Assembly: GCA_029865515.1 (NCBI GenBank)
Contig: JAOUGQ010000067.1
Location: 1 to 12,783 of the forward strand
DNA length: 12,783 nt
Source: Nitrospirota bacterium
GTDB taxonomy: Bacteria; Nitrospirota; Nitrospiria; Nitrospirales; UBA8639
Reading direction: 5' to 3'
The notes under the pieces were generated by a model. It did not search any database and was not told the DNA's origin. It was given only the letters and a program-made list of their open reading frames with translations. The translations under genes and the position numbers were made by a program. Below are positions 1-8,082 of the stretch, in pieces (within the stretch, counting starts at the first letter, position 1; each line of letters begins with the position of its first letter).

Positions 1-1
1 G

Positions 2-2953
2 CTCACGGCTTCCTCGCCCGTACATTTCAAGGCGACCTGCGCCGCCTTTATCAACTCTGATATTCGCATCGCGCAACAAGGCGGGCATCCCCGTGACAAT
101 ATCGTTGCCGGATTGGTTTATGCCATCGCCAGCAATTATCTCAACAGAGTCAAAGGGCCGCGGTATGTGGGAAAAAAAGTGTTTCTCCAGGGTGGGGTGG
201 CGCTAAATCATGCGATTGGCCACGCCTTTGCCCATAGTATCGGACGCGATGTTGTTATTCCTCCCAGCCCTGAGTTACTGGGAGCTCTCGGGGTCGGGTT
301 GCTCGCCTTTCAGAGGTCGGGCGGATCACTCGGCACGCCCACCAACCTGTTGACGCTGGCCGAACCCGAGATGACGCTGGCCGGCCGGTTTACGTGTGGC
401 GCGTGCGCCATGTATTGCAGTATCGACCGGTTCATCGTGGCCGGCCGGCGGTTTCCCTTTGGCGGCCGTTGCAGCCTCTTTGAGAGCGTGTGGAAAAGAA
501 AGGCCCGGACCGTTGCGGCTCCCGACCTGGTGGAGAAGAGGGCCAAATTGATTTTTAACGGTGCCCCGCCCCTTCTGGCGACCACTCCTAACGAGAAAGG
601 GACCACGCGCGTTGATTGGGGCGTGAAGCGGGCTTTGGATAGCGCGAAGTCACTTGTGGAAGCTTCCCTGGGTCACTCCAACCACTCCGCTGTCGGCGTG
701 CAGAAAAAAGCGAAACGGATCGGGATTCCACGAGCGCTCATGACGCATTCGCTCTATCCGCTGTACTCAACCTTCTTCTCCAGTCTGGGCATGGAAGTGG
801 TGTTGTCGGATGTAGACCCGCGTGGTGACCTGAAATCGAACGCGGGATTTTGTTTCCCCACGCAAATTGCGCATGGCGCGGTGTTGGATCTCTCCCGGAA
901 GAAATTGGAACTGGTCTTTTTGCCTCAGGTGACACGCATGCCTCACCTCAATTCCTGTCGTGAATGTTACCTGTGCCCCATCACCCAAGCCTGTCCGTAT
1001 TTTATGTCTAAAGCATTTTCAGATATTCACTTTCTTTCGCCGGTGTTGGATTTTTCGAAAGGGTATGAAGCGTGTGGGGCTCTGGTGGATATGGCGGTGG
1101 GGGATCTGGATATGCCGCGTGAGCTGGCTCAGCAAGCCTGGAGGGCGGCCGTCCAAGCGCAGACAGAAAGCGAGCGGGCCCTTCGGGATCTTGGTCAGTC
1201 GGCCCTCAAGGAAGCGGTGGCATCGGGCAAGCCCGCCATTTTACTCGCCGGGCACAGCTACAGCGCGTTTACCCAGGAGGCGTCTCAGTCAGTGGGAAAG
1301 AAGCTGTCCAGTATGGGAGTTGCCGTGATTCCGGCCGACTGTCTCGCGCCCATTGAAGAAGGATCGACGTCATGGCACTTCGCCAACCAGATTTTGAATG
1401 CCATGGCCGTGACCAAGAAGCATCCCAATCTGTTTCTACTTTGTGTGAGTAACTTTAGTTGCACCATCGACGCCTTTACCCACTCTGTGTTGTCTTCCGA
1501 GATGGGGGCCAAGCCCTATTTGATTCTTGAGATCGATGCGCACACGGCTGATGCGGGCGTGCAGACACGCCTGGAGGCATTCCTGGACATCGTCCAGAAT
1601 TACCGTGAGGCGCAAACCAGTCCTGGCAAACCCTTTACGCCATGCCGGCTGATTCCAGGAGGTCAGATCCTTCGGTCGAATGGGGAACAGGTTCAGCTGA
1701 CCGATCCACGGGTGAAAATTTATTTTCCGAATTTCTCCGACTACCATACTGAGGCGGCGGCGATGTCGGCCGGTTGGTTAGGGTTGCACGTCGGGGACAT
1801 TATTCCATTGGACCGAAGTCAACTTAACCGCGGTCTCCAACACACGTCGGGCCGCGAGTGTCTCCCTCTGCCCATTTGTATTGGACAGTTGCTCCAGGTG
1901 CATGAAAGTCGTCGTCCCGGCGAGATTGCCGGCTTCTATATGATCCGTGGCGGCGCCCCCTGCGTGACCGATTGTTACATGGGCTATTTTGACAGGTTCA
2001 TTGGTGAACAACGGTTGGCCGACATCTTTCTCTTCAGTCCGGGACCGGAGAATAATTACGGTGGATTCGACCTGACAGCCTTGTCGAAACATTTGTTGCC
2101 GACGATGCATGTGGCAGACATTCTGGTGGAGATCGAGCACGTTTTGCAGGTGGTGGGCACCCCTGAAAGCGTGGATCAGCTCAGGAGCGAATGGCGTCAG
2201 TTCAGGAAGGGGGCTCACTCGTTCGAGCAGTTCCAAGCTGAACTGCCAGGATTGATCGATCGACTGGCCGCCTTCCCGCGTGATCGGGATCCGTTAACCT
2301 GTCCACGGGTGGTGGTGACGGGAGACTTTTTTACCCGGTTCAGTCCTTTTTTTATGGACGGGGTGTGTGACCGGTATACCAAGAAAGGCATCATTCTCAA
2401 ACCGGTCGATCTGGGTGACCTGGTGCTCTATGACTCCTATGACCGGGTTACGAGGAACGCCGACGGCTGGGGAATGAAGCCGGGTGGGCTGGCCATGGCC
2501 AAGGCTTGCACCAGGATTTTCCAACCGGATGGCAAGGAATATCTGCAGCAGTGGTTAGGCTACCAGACCGTGGGCTGGACCGAGCAGTATTACCGTGGAC
2601 TCTTTCGCAGGACAGGATTGCTCGTGGCGGGCGCGAATAATGTCGCCTCGCTCTTTGAAAAAGCGTCGGAGCATATTTCGCCCACCATCTATGGCGAAAT
2701 TATCCCGACGGTGGGCAAGGGACTTGAAGCCGCCAGTGAAGGCTATGACGGCATTATTCTCCTGGGGCCTTTCAATTGTCTTCCGTACCGGATCTCGGAG
2801 GCGATCCTCAAGCCGTGCAGCATTAAGCAGGGGATGCCGATTCTCACCTATGAGAGTGACGGCTATGCTGTCTCGCCGTCAGTTCTGAGGCAGGTCGAGG
2901 TTCATGTTCAGCAGGTTCTTGAGCATGCCGCCAGGCACAGTGTGGTGTCATGA
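2..2953 (+). CDS. Acyl-CoA dehydratase activase-related protein (BadF/HgdC ATPase fused to DUF2229/HgdB-like region), 5' end outside window
   Basis: The frame is open from the first complete codon at base 2 to a TGA at 2951-2953. That gives 983 visible residues, and the true start lies upstream. Numbering below is from the Met at base 113. The left part (up to about residue 66) is the end of a BadF/BadG/BcrA/HgdC ATPase domain, with the typical GGVALN motif at 28-33 and PPSPELLGALG after it. A cysteine-rich linker follows (CGAC at 95-98, C102, C120). The DUF2229-type region begins near KRIGIPRAL (201-209), with C247, C282/C285/C288/C294, GRECLPLP (580-587), GAPCVTDC (614-621) and GPFNCLPYR (885-893). 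Family members of this fused type are around 1400 aa, so roughly 400 residues are missing. Known relatives use ATP to drive electron transfer into 2-hydroxyacyl-CoA dehydratases through a [4Fe-4S] cluster. The substrate here cannot be told, and no dehydratase subunit genes lie alongside. Confidence 0.87.
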   Translation, partial: LTASSPVHFKATCAAFINSDIRIAQQGGHPRDNIVAGLVYAIASNYLNRVKGPRYVGKKVFLQGGVALNHAIGHAFAHSIGRDVVIPPSPELLGALGVGLLAFQRSGGSLGTPTNLLTLAEPEMTLAGRFTCGACAMYCSIDRFIVAGRRFPFGGRCSLFESVWKRKARTVAAPDLVEKRAKLIFNGAPPLLATTPNEKGTTRVDWGVKRALDSAKSLVEASLGHSNHSAVGVQKKAKRIGIPRALMTHSLYPLYSTFFSSLGMEVVLSDVDPRGDLKSNAGFCFPTQIAHGAVLDLSRKKLELVFLPQVTRMPHLNSCRECYLCPITQACPYFMSKAFSDIHFLSPVLDFSKGYEACGALVDMAVGDLDMPRELAQQAWRAAVQAQTESERALRDLGQSALKEAVASGKPAILLAGHSYSAFTQEASQSVGKKLSSMGVAVIPADCLAPIEEGSTSWHFANQILNAMAVTKKHPNLFLLCVSNFSCTIDAFTHSVLSSEMGAKPYLILEIDAHTADAGVQTRLEAFLDIVQNYREAQTSPGKPFTPCRLIPGGQILRSNGEQVQLTDPRVKIYFPNFSDYHTEAAAMSAGWLGLHVGDIIPLDRSQLNRGLQHTSGRECLPLPICIGQLLQVHESRRPGEIAGFYMIRGGAPCVTDCYMGYFDRFIGEQRLADIFLFSPGPENNYGGFDLTALSKHLLPTMHVADILVEIEHVLQVVGTPESVDQLRSEWRQFRKGAHSFEQFQAELPGLIDRLAAFPRDRDPLTCPRVVVTGDFFTRFSPFFMDGVCDRYTKKGIILKPVDLGDLVLYDSYDRVTRNADGWGMKPGGLAMAKACTRIFQPDGKEYLQQWLGYQTVGWTEQYYRGLFRRTGLLVAGANNVASLFEKASEHISPTIYGEIIPTVGKGLEAASEGYDGIILLGPFNCLPYRISEAILKPCSIKQGMPILTYESDGYAVSPSVLRQVEVHVQQVLEHAARHSVVS

Positions 2954-3308
2954 AGTGTATTGCGCTTCTCGCGGTAGTATCCGGTCAGGATGGTTCTTGA
3001 GAGGGGTGGCTGCTTTCAATATCTTATTGTATCGCTTGTGTCGTTCCCAATAAGGCCGCTCTCTGACTTGTCCTTACGATCTCCAATGAAATAATTCCTT
3101 ATGCCTTCCTTCCGTGAATCACTGAGGGACGAATAATCTCTCTTTGACTCTGTTTGCCTGCTGTTCGCTCCGGAGCAGTTCATCTATCGCAAGCACTCAT
3201 GGAGTAGAAGATAAAAAAATCCTTGTAAGAAATAGGTAGAAATTTTACAATTTTCGGGTTCAAAGAGGTATTCGGCATCTTCCCCCTACGTGACGCTGAA
3301 TATCTGAT
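2954..3308. other. 355-bp intergenic region between activase gene and histidine kinase gene
   Basis: No convincing gene is present on either strand. The right third is AT-rich and holds a plausible sigma70-type promoter (listed separately). I see no strong hairpin plus T-run after the activase stop, so its terminator is not identified. Confidence 0.6.
3223..3251 (+). promoter_or_regulatory. Candidate sigma70 promoter for the histidine kinase gene
   Basis: TTGTAA (3223-3228, 4 of 6 consensus) is followed after 17 bp by TACAAT (3246-3251, 5 of 6). Transcription would start near 3258, leaving a leader of about 50 bases to the GTG at 3309. The outer bases also form a small inverted repeat, TTGTAA/TTACAA. 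This was seen by eye only. Confidence 0.45.
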
Positions 3309-5069
3309 GTGCTTCTTAATATCTCTTGGAAGCCTGGGGGGTGTCTGTTGAATGCAAAAGAACGCGATCTCTTGTCTATGCAGGTCAAGCAACTCTATGC
3401 GCTCGCACCGGTTGGAATTATTGCCTCACTGATCAATGGGCCTATTTTGACCTACATCCAATGGAACCTTATTTCTCGTGGTGTGTTGTTCTCCTGGTTG
3501 TTCGCTCTGATTGTGCTCAACGTGCTATGGGGCGTGCTCTGTTATCAATTCCGAAAAGCGTCGCGAGGGGCGCTGGATTCACGTTGTTGGATTCGTAGAT
3601 TTGTTGGGGGGACTCTTGCCTCCGGTTTGATCTGGGGTGCAACGAGTGTCGTGTCCTTTCCGGAAAGCTCACTTTCGCATCAGATCTTTCTGGCTTTTGT
3701 GTTAGGAGGCATGATCGCCGGGGCGACAGCCGTGTATGCGGCCTTGAAAGAGGCCTTTCTGGCCTTTACTCTTCCTACCATGATCCCGCTCCTCGTTCGG
3801 TTCTTTGCCCTTGATGATCAGCTGCATATGGCCATGGGAGGCATGAGCCTGCTTTTTGTTGTGCTGATGTTCGCCACCTTACGCCATAACCACACCGTCA
3901 CGATGGCATCGATGACGTTAAGCCTTGAATTGCTCAAGTCCAATCAATCATTACAATGCGAAATCCACGAGCGCAAACACGCAGAGGTGGCTCTCCGGGA
4001 TAGCCGGGAACAGTTACAATCAGTTGTGCAATCAACAGACGAAGGTATCATCTCTCTGAATGGGCAGGGGAAGGTGGTGTTTTGGAATCGAGGAGCGGAA
4101 ACCTTGTTTGGCTTTTCGGCGGAGGAGATGCAAGGTCAGACCTTGGAGAGAATCATTCCCGAACGGTTTCGTCTCGCTCATCAAGCCGGGATCGAACGAG
4201 CCTCCCGAGGCGGGAAAAAGACGGTTGAGGGGGAGATGTTCGAATTGATGGGGCTTCGAAGGGAGGGCAGCGAATTCCCTCTCGAACTTTCTCTTGGGTA
4301 TTGGCACAAAAACGGAGAGATCTTCTTTACCGGCATTGTGAGGGATATCACCGTCCGCAAGCAGACAGAAAAGGCTCTTCAGCATCGCGAAGGGGAACTC
4401 CAACAGAGCCAGGAGGAACTTCGGGCCCTTGGATCACAATTGATTTCTGCTCAGGAAGATGAACGTCGCCGTCTCTCCCGTGAACTTCATGATGATATGA
4501 ATCAACGATTAGCGGTGGTCGCGCTCCAAATTCAATCGATTCAGGCCAGTCTGCCGGAGTCGGATCCCATGCAGGACACCCTTCAACGCCTGAATGAACA
4601 AGTATCTTTGCTTTCCGATAATGTCAGGCGCCTCGCGTATCAGCTCCATCCTTCGATTTTGGATGACCTGGGGTTAGTCGTTGCGCTCCAGTCTTTTGTC
4701 AAAGATTTTTCTAAATGGGAGCACATTCCTGTCACGTTTCAACCTCAAGATGTGTCTTGTCTCTTGCCTCAGGATATCGCGTTGTGTGTGTACCGTCTGA
4801 CGCAAGAGTGCTTGAGAAATGTGGCGAAGCATGCCCAGGCGACGCAGGTGTCCGTGTGTTTGAAGGGGATGGAGACCGGGCTCCAACTCATCATTACGGA
4901 TAACGGAAAAGGATTTTCCCCCGAGGCTGTCCGGTCAGGCACTCACGGGTTAGGGTTAATTGGAATGAAGGAACGGATTCGTAGCGTCCAGGGGACTTTT
5001 GATGTCAAGGCTTCCAAGGGCCAAGGAACGATCATCACCGCCTGGATACCCCTTCTCCCAACGGCGTAA
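3309..5069 (+). CDS. Membrane PAS-domain sensor histidine kinase, NarL/HisKA_3 type
   Basis: Predicted two-component sensor kinase of 586 aa. Hydrophobic segments at about residues 31-50, 59-80, 97-117, 126-146, 150-170 and 175-192 form a multi-pass N-terminal sensor. They are followed by a helical linker, a PAS domain (about 228-350; NRGAETLFGFS) and a coiled linker. The HisKA_3 dimerisation helix (ERRRLSRELHDDMNQRLA) places the phospho-acceptor at H394. The HATPase_c domain shows an N box (QECLRNVAKHA, N504), DNGKGF (531-536) and GLGLIGM (548-554). HisKA_3 kinases normally pair with LuxR/NarL-type DNA-binding regulators, but none is in this window. The start is uncertain: GTG at 3309 gives the longest frame. 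An in-frame TTG at 3348 lies just after a G-rich stretch (3336-3341), and the first in-frame ATG is at 3378. All leave the membrane domain intact. The signal sensed cannot be deduced. Confidence 0.9.
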   Translation: MLLNISWKPGGCLLNAKERDLLSMQVKQLYALAPVGIIASLINGPILTYIQWNLISRGVLFSWLFALIVLNVLWGVLCYQFRKASRGALDSRCWIRRFVGGTLASGLIWGATSVVSFPESSLSHQIFLAFVLGGMIAGATAVYAALKEAFLAFTLPTMIPLLVRFFALDDQLHMAMGGMSLLFVVLMFATLRHNHTVTMASMTLSLELLKSNQSLQCEIHERKHAEVALRDSREQLQSVVQSTDEGIISLNGQGKVVFWNRGAETLFGFSAEEMQGQTLERIIPERFRLAHQAGIERASRGGKKTVEGEMFELMGLRREGSEFPLELSLGYWHKNGEIFFTGIVRDITVRKQTEKALQHREGELQQSQEELRALGSQLISAQEDERRRLSRELHDDMNQRLAVVALQIQSIQASLPESDPMQDTLQRLNEQVSLLSDNVRRLAYQLHPSILDDLGLVVALQSFVKDFSKWEHIPVTFQPQDVSCLLPQDIALCVYRLTQECLRNVAKHAQATQVSVCLKGMETGLQLIITDNGKGFSPEAVRSGTHGLGLIGMKERIRSVQGTFDVKASKGQGTIITAWIPLLPTA

Positions 5070-5237
5070 GTCCGATTTCGAGATTTCGTTCTTTTAGGTG
5101 GGAGCTGCTGTCAGATCACAGGTCAAGTGGCTACCCCCACTGTAATGCTGGCTTACTGTTCCCCGGTATCTCCCTGAATCCTCTCGAAAAAGCGCAAATC
5201 CAGATCGAATTTATTTGTGTCATGTGAGTAATGAAGG

Positions 5238-6173
5238 CTACTGCAGCATGCCGCTGACAATCAGTTCCGTGGCTTGCTCCGGGTCGAGCCCATGTGCCAT
5301 TAACGTTTCCAACTCCTTTTTATCCACCGTTCCGATCGAGGCTTCATGTGTCACTTTTGCTTCCGGGTGAGTCACCTGGACGATTGGAATCGCACGGCCA
5401 ACCGCACGGTCTTTGATAATTTCCCGACAATCCACATGGCCGCGTGCTCCTTTGGCGTGCGCTTCCATGATACCGGTCATTTCACCCTGGGCGTCGTGTT
5501 CTAAGGCGACACGCGTTTTAATAAGTCCTCTCGCATGCTCCCCGGTCAGAACGATCTTTTCCTTAATATGAATGATATCGCTTCCCCGTCCGAATACTTT
5601 TGAGGTGAGTTCGGCCACAGCGGATGCCTCCACCTGCACGACGTAATCAATCTGCAACTGTCCCACACGGCCTTTGACCAGGGAAAAGTCCGAAAAATAC
5701 TGCGCGCCGGGTCCAACGGACACCATGGCCTGGGGAACAACGACCATGCCTCCCAACGTTCCCTGATAATGACTTTCGTTGTATCGCACGTGCGCACCCT
5801 CTTTAATCTCCAGCGTGGCATCCATGCGGTGCTCTCCAGACTCCACGAATGGAAACAGGCAGTGGGCTAAAAAGGAAGCTGACGCCCCTTCTTCAATGAC
5901 CAATCGGGTCTGGATGCGTTGAATTCCGGTTTTTTCGGTAATGCCCAAGCATAAATGTATCGGCAGTTCGATATGCTTCCCCTTCTCAATGATGATGGTG
6001 TTGGTGATGCCATCCCCTGTTTCGTGTGCGTCAATCGTCACGCCGGGAATTTCCCGTTGACTGACCAGGCGATGGCCGCTGGCGGCCATGTGGGCAATGT
6101 GCCGATCCTGAAAGACCTCAGGGTCCCCTCCTAACGACTGGAATGTCTCAGTCAGTATTTTGAGTTCACGCAT
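5238..6173 (-). CDS. sufB: Short SufB/SufD-family Fe-S scaffold protein (SmsB-like)
   Basis: Member of the SufB/SufD family (COG0719), which with SufC forms the scaffold on which Fe-S clusters are assembled. At 311 aa it is far shorter than classical SufB (about 480-495 aa) and has the size of the minimal SmsCB/archaeal type. The beta-helix core is recognisable (HLCLGITEKTGIQ; AHCLFPF; NESHYQGTLGG). The C-terminal part carries Cys249 (GHVDCRE), in the place of the catalytic SufB cysteine, and His276-Glu277 (VTHEASIGTVDKKELETL), like the SufB HE pair. The last helices (DPEQATELIVSGML) are the usual SufC-binding part. Its ATG lies 6 bp after the sufC stop, with AGGT overlapping that stop about 9 bp before the start, so the genes are translationally close. 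I name it sufB because of the Cys and Glu; sufD is the alternative. No SufS, SufU or SufA gene is in the window. Confidence 0.88.
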   Translation of the reverse strand: MRELKILTETFQSLGGDPEVFQDRHIAHMAASGHRLVSQREIPGVTIDAHETGDGITNTIIIEKGKHIELPIHLCLGITEKTGIQRIQTRLVIEEGASASFLAHCLFPFVESGEHRMDATLEIKEGAHVRYNESHYQGTLGGMVVVPQAMVSVGPGAQYFSDFSLVKGRVGQLQIDYVVQVEASAVAELTSKVFGRGSDIIHIKEKIVLTGEHARGLIKTRVALEHDAQGEMTGIMEAHAKGARGHVDCREIIKDRAVGRAIPIVQVTHPEAKVTHEASIGTVDKKELETLMAHGLDPEQATELIVSGMLQ

Positions 6174-6179
6174 GGTGTC

Positions 6180-6908
6180 TTACCTGGCGGTGGCGAACGG
6201 CAGGCAGCGTTCACCATCACACCGGATGCAACTACCTTGTTTATACTGGTCGGCGATATCCTTGGGGTGACCCGACGCGATAATCCGTCCGCCACACAAT
6301 TGTGAAGCGTGATCGGCCATCAAGGCGATCGTTTCCTGGTGAGTAATCAGAAGAACGGAGGCCCCGTCCTCCTTAAAAGAGCGGATGACATTCATCATGT
6401 CTTGAACGGAGAGCATGTCGATCCCGGCGGTGGGTTCATCTAAAATCGCGAATCGGGGTTTCAAGGCCAGGACGGCCGCCAACTCAATGCGTTTTCGTTC
6501 TCCTCCGCTCAATGATCTATCAACAAATCGGGGGCCATACCCTTCTGGAGAGAGCCCGACCTTTGTGAGGTACGGGGCAGGGTCAACGCCCGGCTTCCCT
6601 AATCGGATGAAATTCGAAACGGTAATACCTTCGAAGCGAGCCGGCTCCTGCCACGCTAAGGTCATGCCCAATCGGGCCCGCTCAAACATGGGCAAAGGCC
6701 CAAGGTCCATGCCCTTGAATATCATCGTTCCCCCGCTGGGAGTGAATCCTTCACAACCCATCAAGACATAGGCCAAGGTGCTTTTTCCCGAGCCATTGGC
6801 CCCTAGCAACGCATGGATTTCCTGTTCTTCGATGGAGAGAGTCAGATCCCGAAGGATCGTGCTCCCGCCAATTTCACACGTGAGATGTTGAATGTCTACC
6901 AGCGGCAT
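6180..6908 (-). CDS. sufC: SufC, Fe-S cluster assembly ATPase with cysteine-rich C-terminal tail
   Basis: Cytoplasmic ABC-type ATPase (242 aa) that energises the SufB-type scaffold. Walker A GANGSGKST is at 36-44, the Q-loop at Q87 (AWQEPARFEGI), the signature LSGGERKR at 133-140, Walker B FAILDEPTAGID at 153-164 and the H-loop at H190 (LITHQE). The sequence after the Q-loop and the ERKR signature are typical of SufC rather than of transport ATPases. No permease is encoded nearby, and the next gene in the operon is the scaffold. Oddity: the C-terminus ends with C227-X2-C230-X4-C235, which is not part of classical SufC and could hold a metal or cluster. The gene lies 30 bp after the helix-hairpin-helix gene. 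The best ribosome site is a loosely placed AGGA about 13 bp before the ATG. Confidence 0.93.
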   Translation of the reverse strand: MPLVDIQHLTCEIGGSTILRDLTLSIEEQEIHALLGANGSGKSTLAYVLMGCEGFTPSGGTMIFKGMDLGPLPMFERARLGMTLAWQEPARFEGITVSNFIRLGKPGVDPAPYLTKVGLSPEGYGPRFVDRSLSGGERKRIELAAVLALKPRFAILDEPTAGIDMLSVQDMMNVIRSFKEDGASVLLITHQETIALMADHASQLCGGRIIASGHPKDIADQYKQGSCIRCDGERCLPFATAR

Positions 6909-6938
6909 GTCTGGAGCTTTTCCTGTATACCGAGAGTG

Positions 6939-7826
6939 TCATGGAGTGGCTGTTTCCTGTTCCCCGGCCCTCCGCTCTTCATAATAGCGTAAGCATTCTG
7001 TTTCACGCCCCCTCACGATTCGTCGTCCCTCCAGAATTCCCCATTCAGCCGTAATGATCGTGCATTGGGCCTCCTTGTCCCCGTCGTCAAAAAACAGCAC
7101 GACCCAATCGCCGGTTTTTCCTTGTTGATGAGCCCTGGCCGTGTTGGAAAATAAGGCGGTGTAATGCCGGTCCCCGCGTTGCGTGTGAAGAACGGGGAGC
7201 CAGGCTGCATGGGTGGGATTAAACCGCCGTGGAGCAAAAAGATGCAGCACCCCGGCTTTGGCTTTTTCCCGGTATTCCCGATCGACATCCAACAGTTCTT
7301 CGATGGAAGGAATCTCTTGCGCAACCTGATGGACTTTTGCCCGTACGCGTCCCAACCGTTCAGTTAAACAGGCGATAATGCCGGCCAGGCGTTTTTCACC
7401 GATGCCGCCTGCTTGACGTAATCGCCCATCATGAGCGGCCACCTCCAGTTCTTCAAGCGTGTCGATTTCCAAATCATGATGGAGGCGGCTTGCCAGTTTT
7501 TTCCCGATTCCTGGAACGGTGGCCAATACGCTTTCAGGTTCCGTGTCTCCTCGTAACCGTTCCAGCATCGGCAGTCTTCCCGTTCGGACTAAGTCCCGAA
7601 TGGCGCGGGCCAGACTTTCTCCCACACCGGGAAGCTGCTTAAGCCCTTCGATCCCCTCAGCTTGGACAAGGTCGTCGATCGGCCGTTCTAATTGTTCGAG
7701 GGTCTGGGCTGCATGTTGATAAGCCAGGACGCGAAAAGGGTTGCTCCCCTGACTGTGGAGAAGTTGAGCGACTTCTTTGAGCCGTTGGGCAATCGTGATA
7801 TTGAAAAGGGGAATATTTTTGGTCAT
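6939..7826 (-). CDS. Helix-hairpin-helix DNA-binding protein related to the PolX N-terminus
   Basis: A 295-aa protein. Residues 1-90 resemble the 8-kDa/HhH domain at the front of family X DNA polymerases (NPFRVLAYQHAAQTLEQL). Three helix-hairpin-helix turns are visible: LPGVGES (65-71), VPGIGKK (104-110) and AGGIGEK (139-145). The polymerase palm is absent: I see no GGxxR or DxD nucleotidyltransferase motif and no PHP domain. The C-terminal part (about 175-282, with HLFAPRRFNPTHAAWLP and FSNTARAH) instead resembles a domain I recall from stand-alone HhH proteins of about 290 aa. It probably binds DNA, perhaps in repair, but its reaction is unknown. It is the first gene of a probable operon with sufC (30 bp gap) and sufB. 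No strong Shine-Dalgarno precedes the ATG, so the start is moderately sure. Confidence 0.8.
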   Translation of the reverse strand: MTKNIPLFNITIAQRLKEVAQLLHSQGSNPFRVLAYQHAAQTLEQLERPIDDLVQAEGIEGLKQLPGVGESLARAIRDLVRTGRLPMLERLRGDTEPESVLATVPGIGKKLASRLHHDLEIDTLEELEVAAHDGRLRQAGGIGEKRLAGIIACLTERLGRVRAKVHQVAQEIPSIEELLDVDREYREKAKAGVLHLFAPRRFNPTHAAWLPVLHTQRGDRHYTALFSNTARAHQQGKTGDWVVLFFDDGDKEAQCTIITAEWGILEGRRIVRGRETECLRYYEERRAGEQETATP

Positions 7827-7970
7827 CGATATCGGTGCCAGGAAAAGATTCTCAGCTTAACATGGTCCGGGGACTCGGAGAAAAACAACAGCAAGGGTTG
7901 TGCTCAAAAGTGAAAACCTTCAGAACTCTTCGTTTCAAGAGAAATTACAAAAATGGCATCATCTTGTGTA

Positions 7971-8007
7971 GCATTTCGCGCCACTGTCCACAATGTGGAG
8001 GAAATGC
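7971..8007. repeat. Nested inverted repeat (possible hairpin or regulator site)
   Basis: Outer arms GCATTTC (7971-7977) and GAAATGC (8001-8007) are perfect complements. Inside lies the palindrome TCCACA-a-TGTGGA (7987-7999). Together they could fold as a 13-bp stem interrupted by an asymmetric bulge, or the inner palindrome could be a protein-binding site. No T-run follows, so it is not a standard terminator. Confidence 0.5.
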
Positions 8008-8082
8008 CACTTGTCCTTTATGGAACCCACTGGCGGAATTTTGTGAGAAAAATTTCCTAAGTCCCACGTTTAATTATGATTT

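Noticed and set aside
310..606. Minus-strand and shifted-frame open frames inside the activase, kinase, suf and mla genes
   Set aside because: They lie wholly inside well-supported genes, lack ribosome sites and show no recognisable protein features.
5070..5237. Bidirectional terminator between the convergent kinase and suf operons
   Set aside because: Only a 5-bp stem (AGTGG/CCACT) was found, with no T-run on either side.
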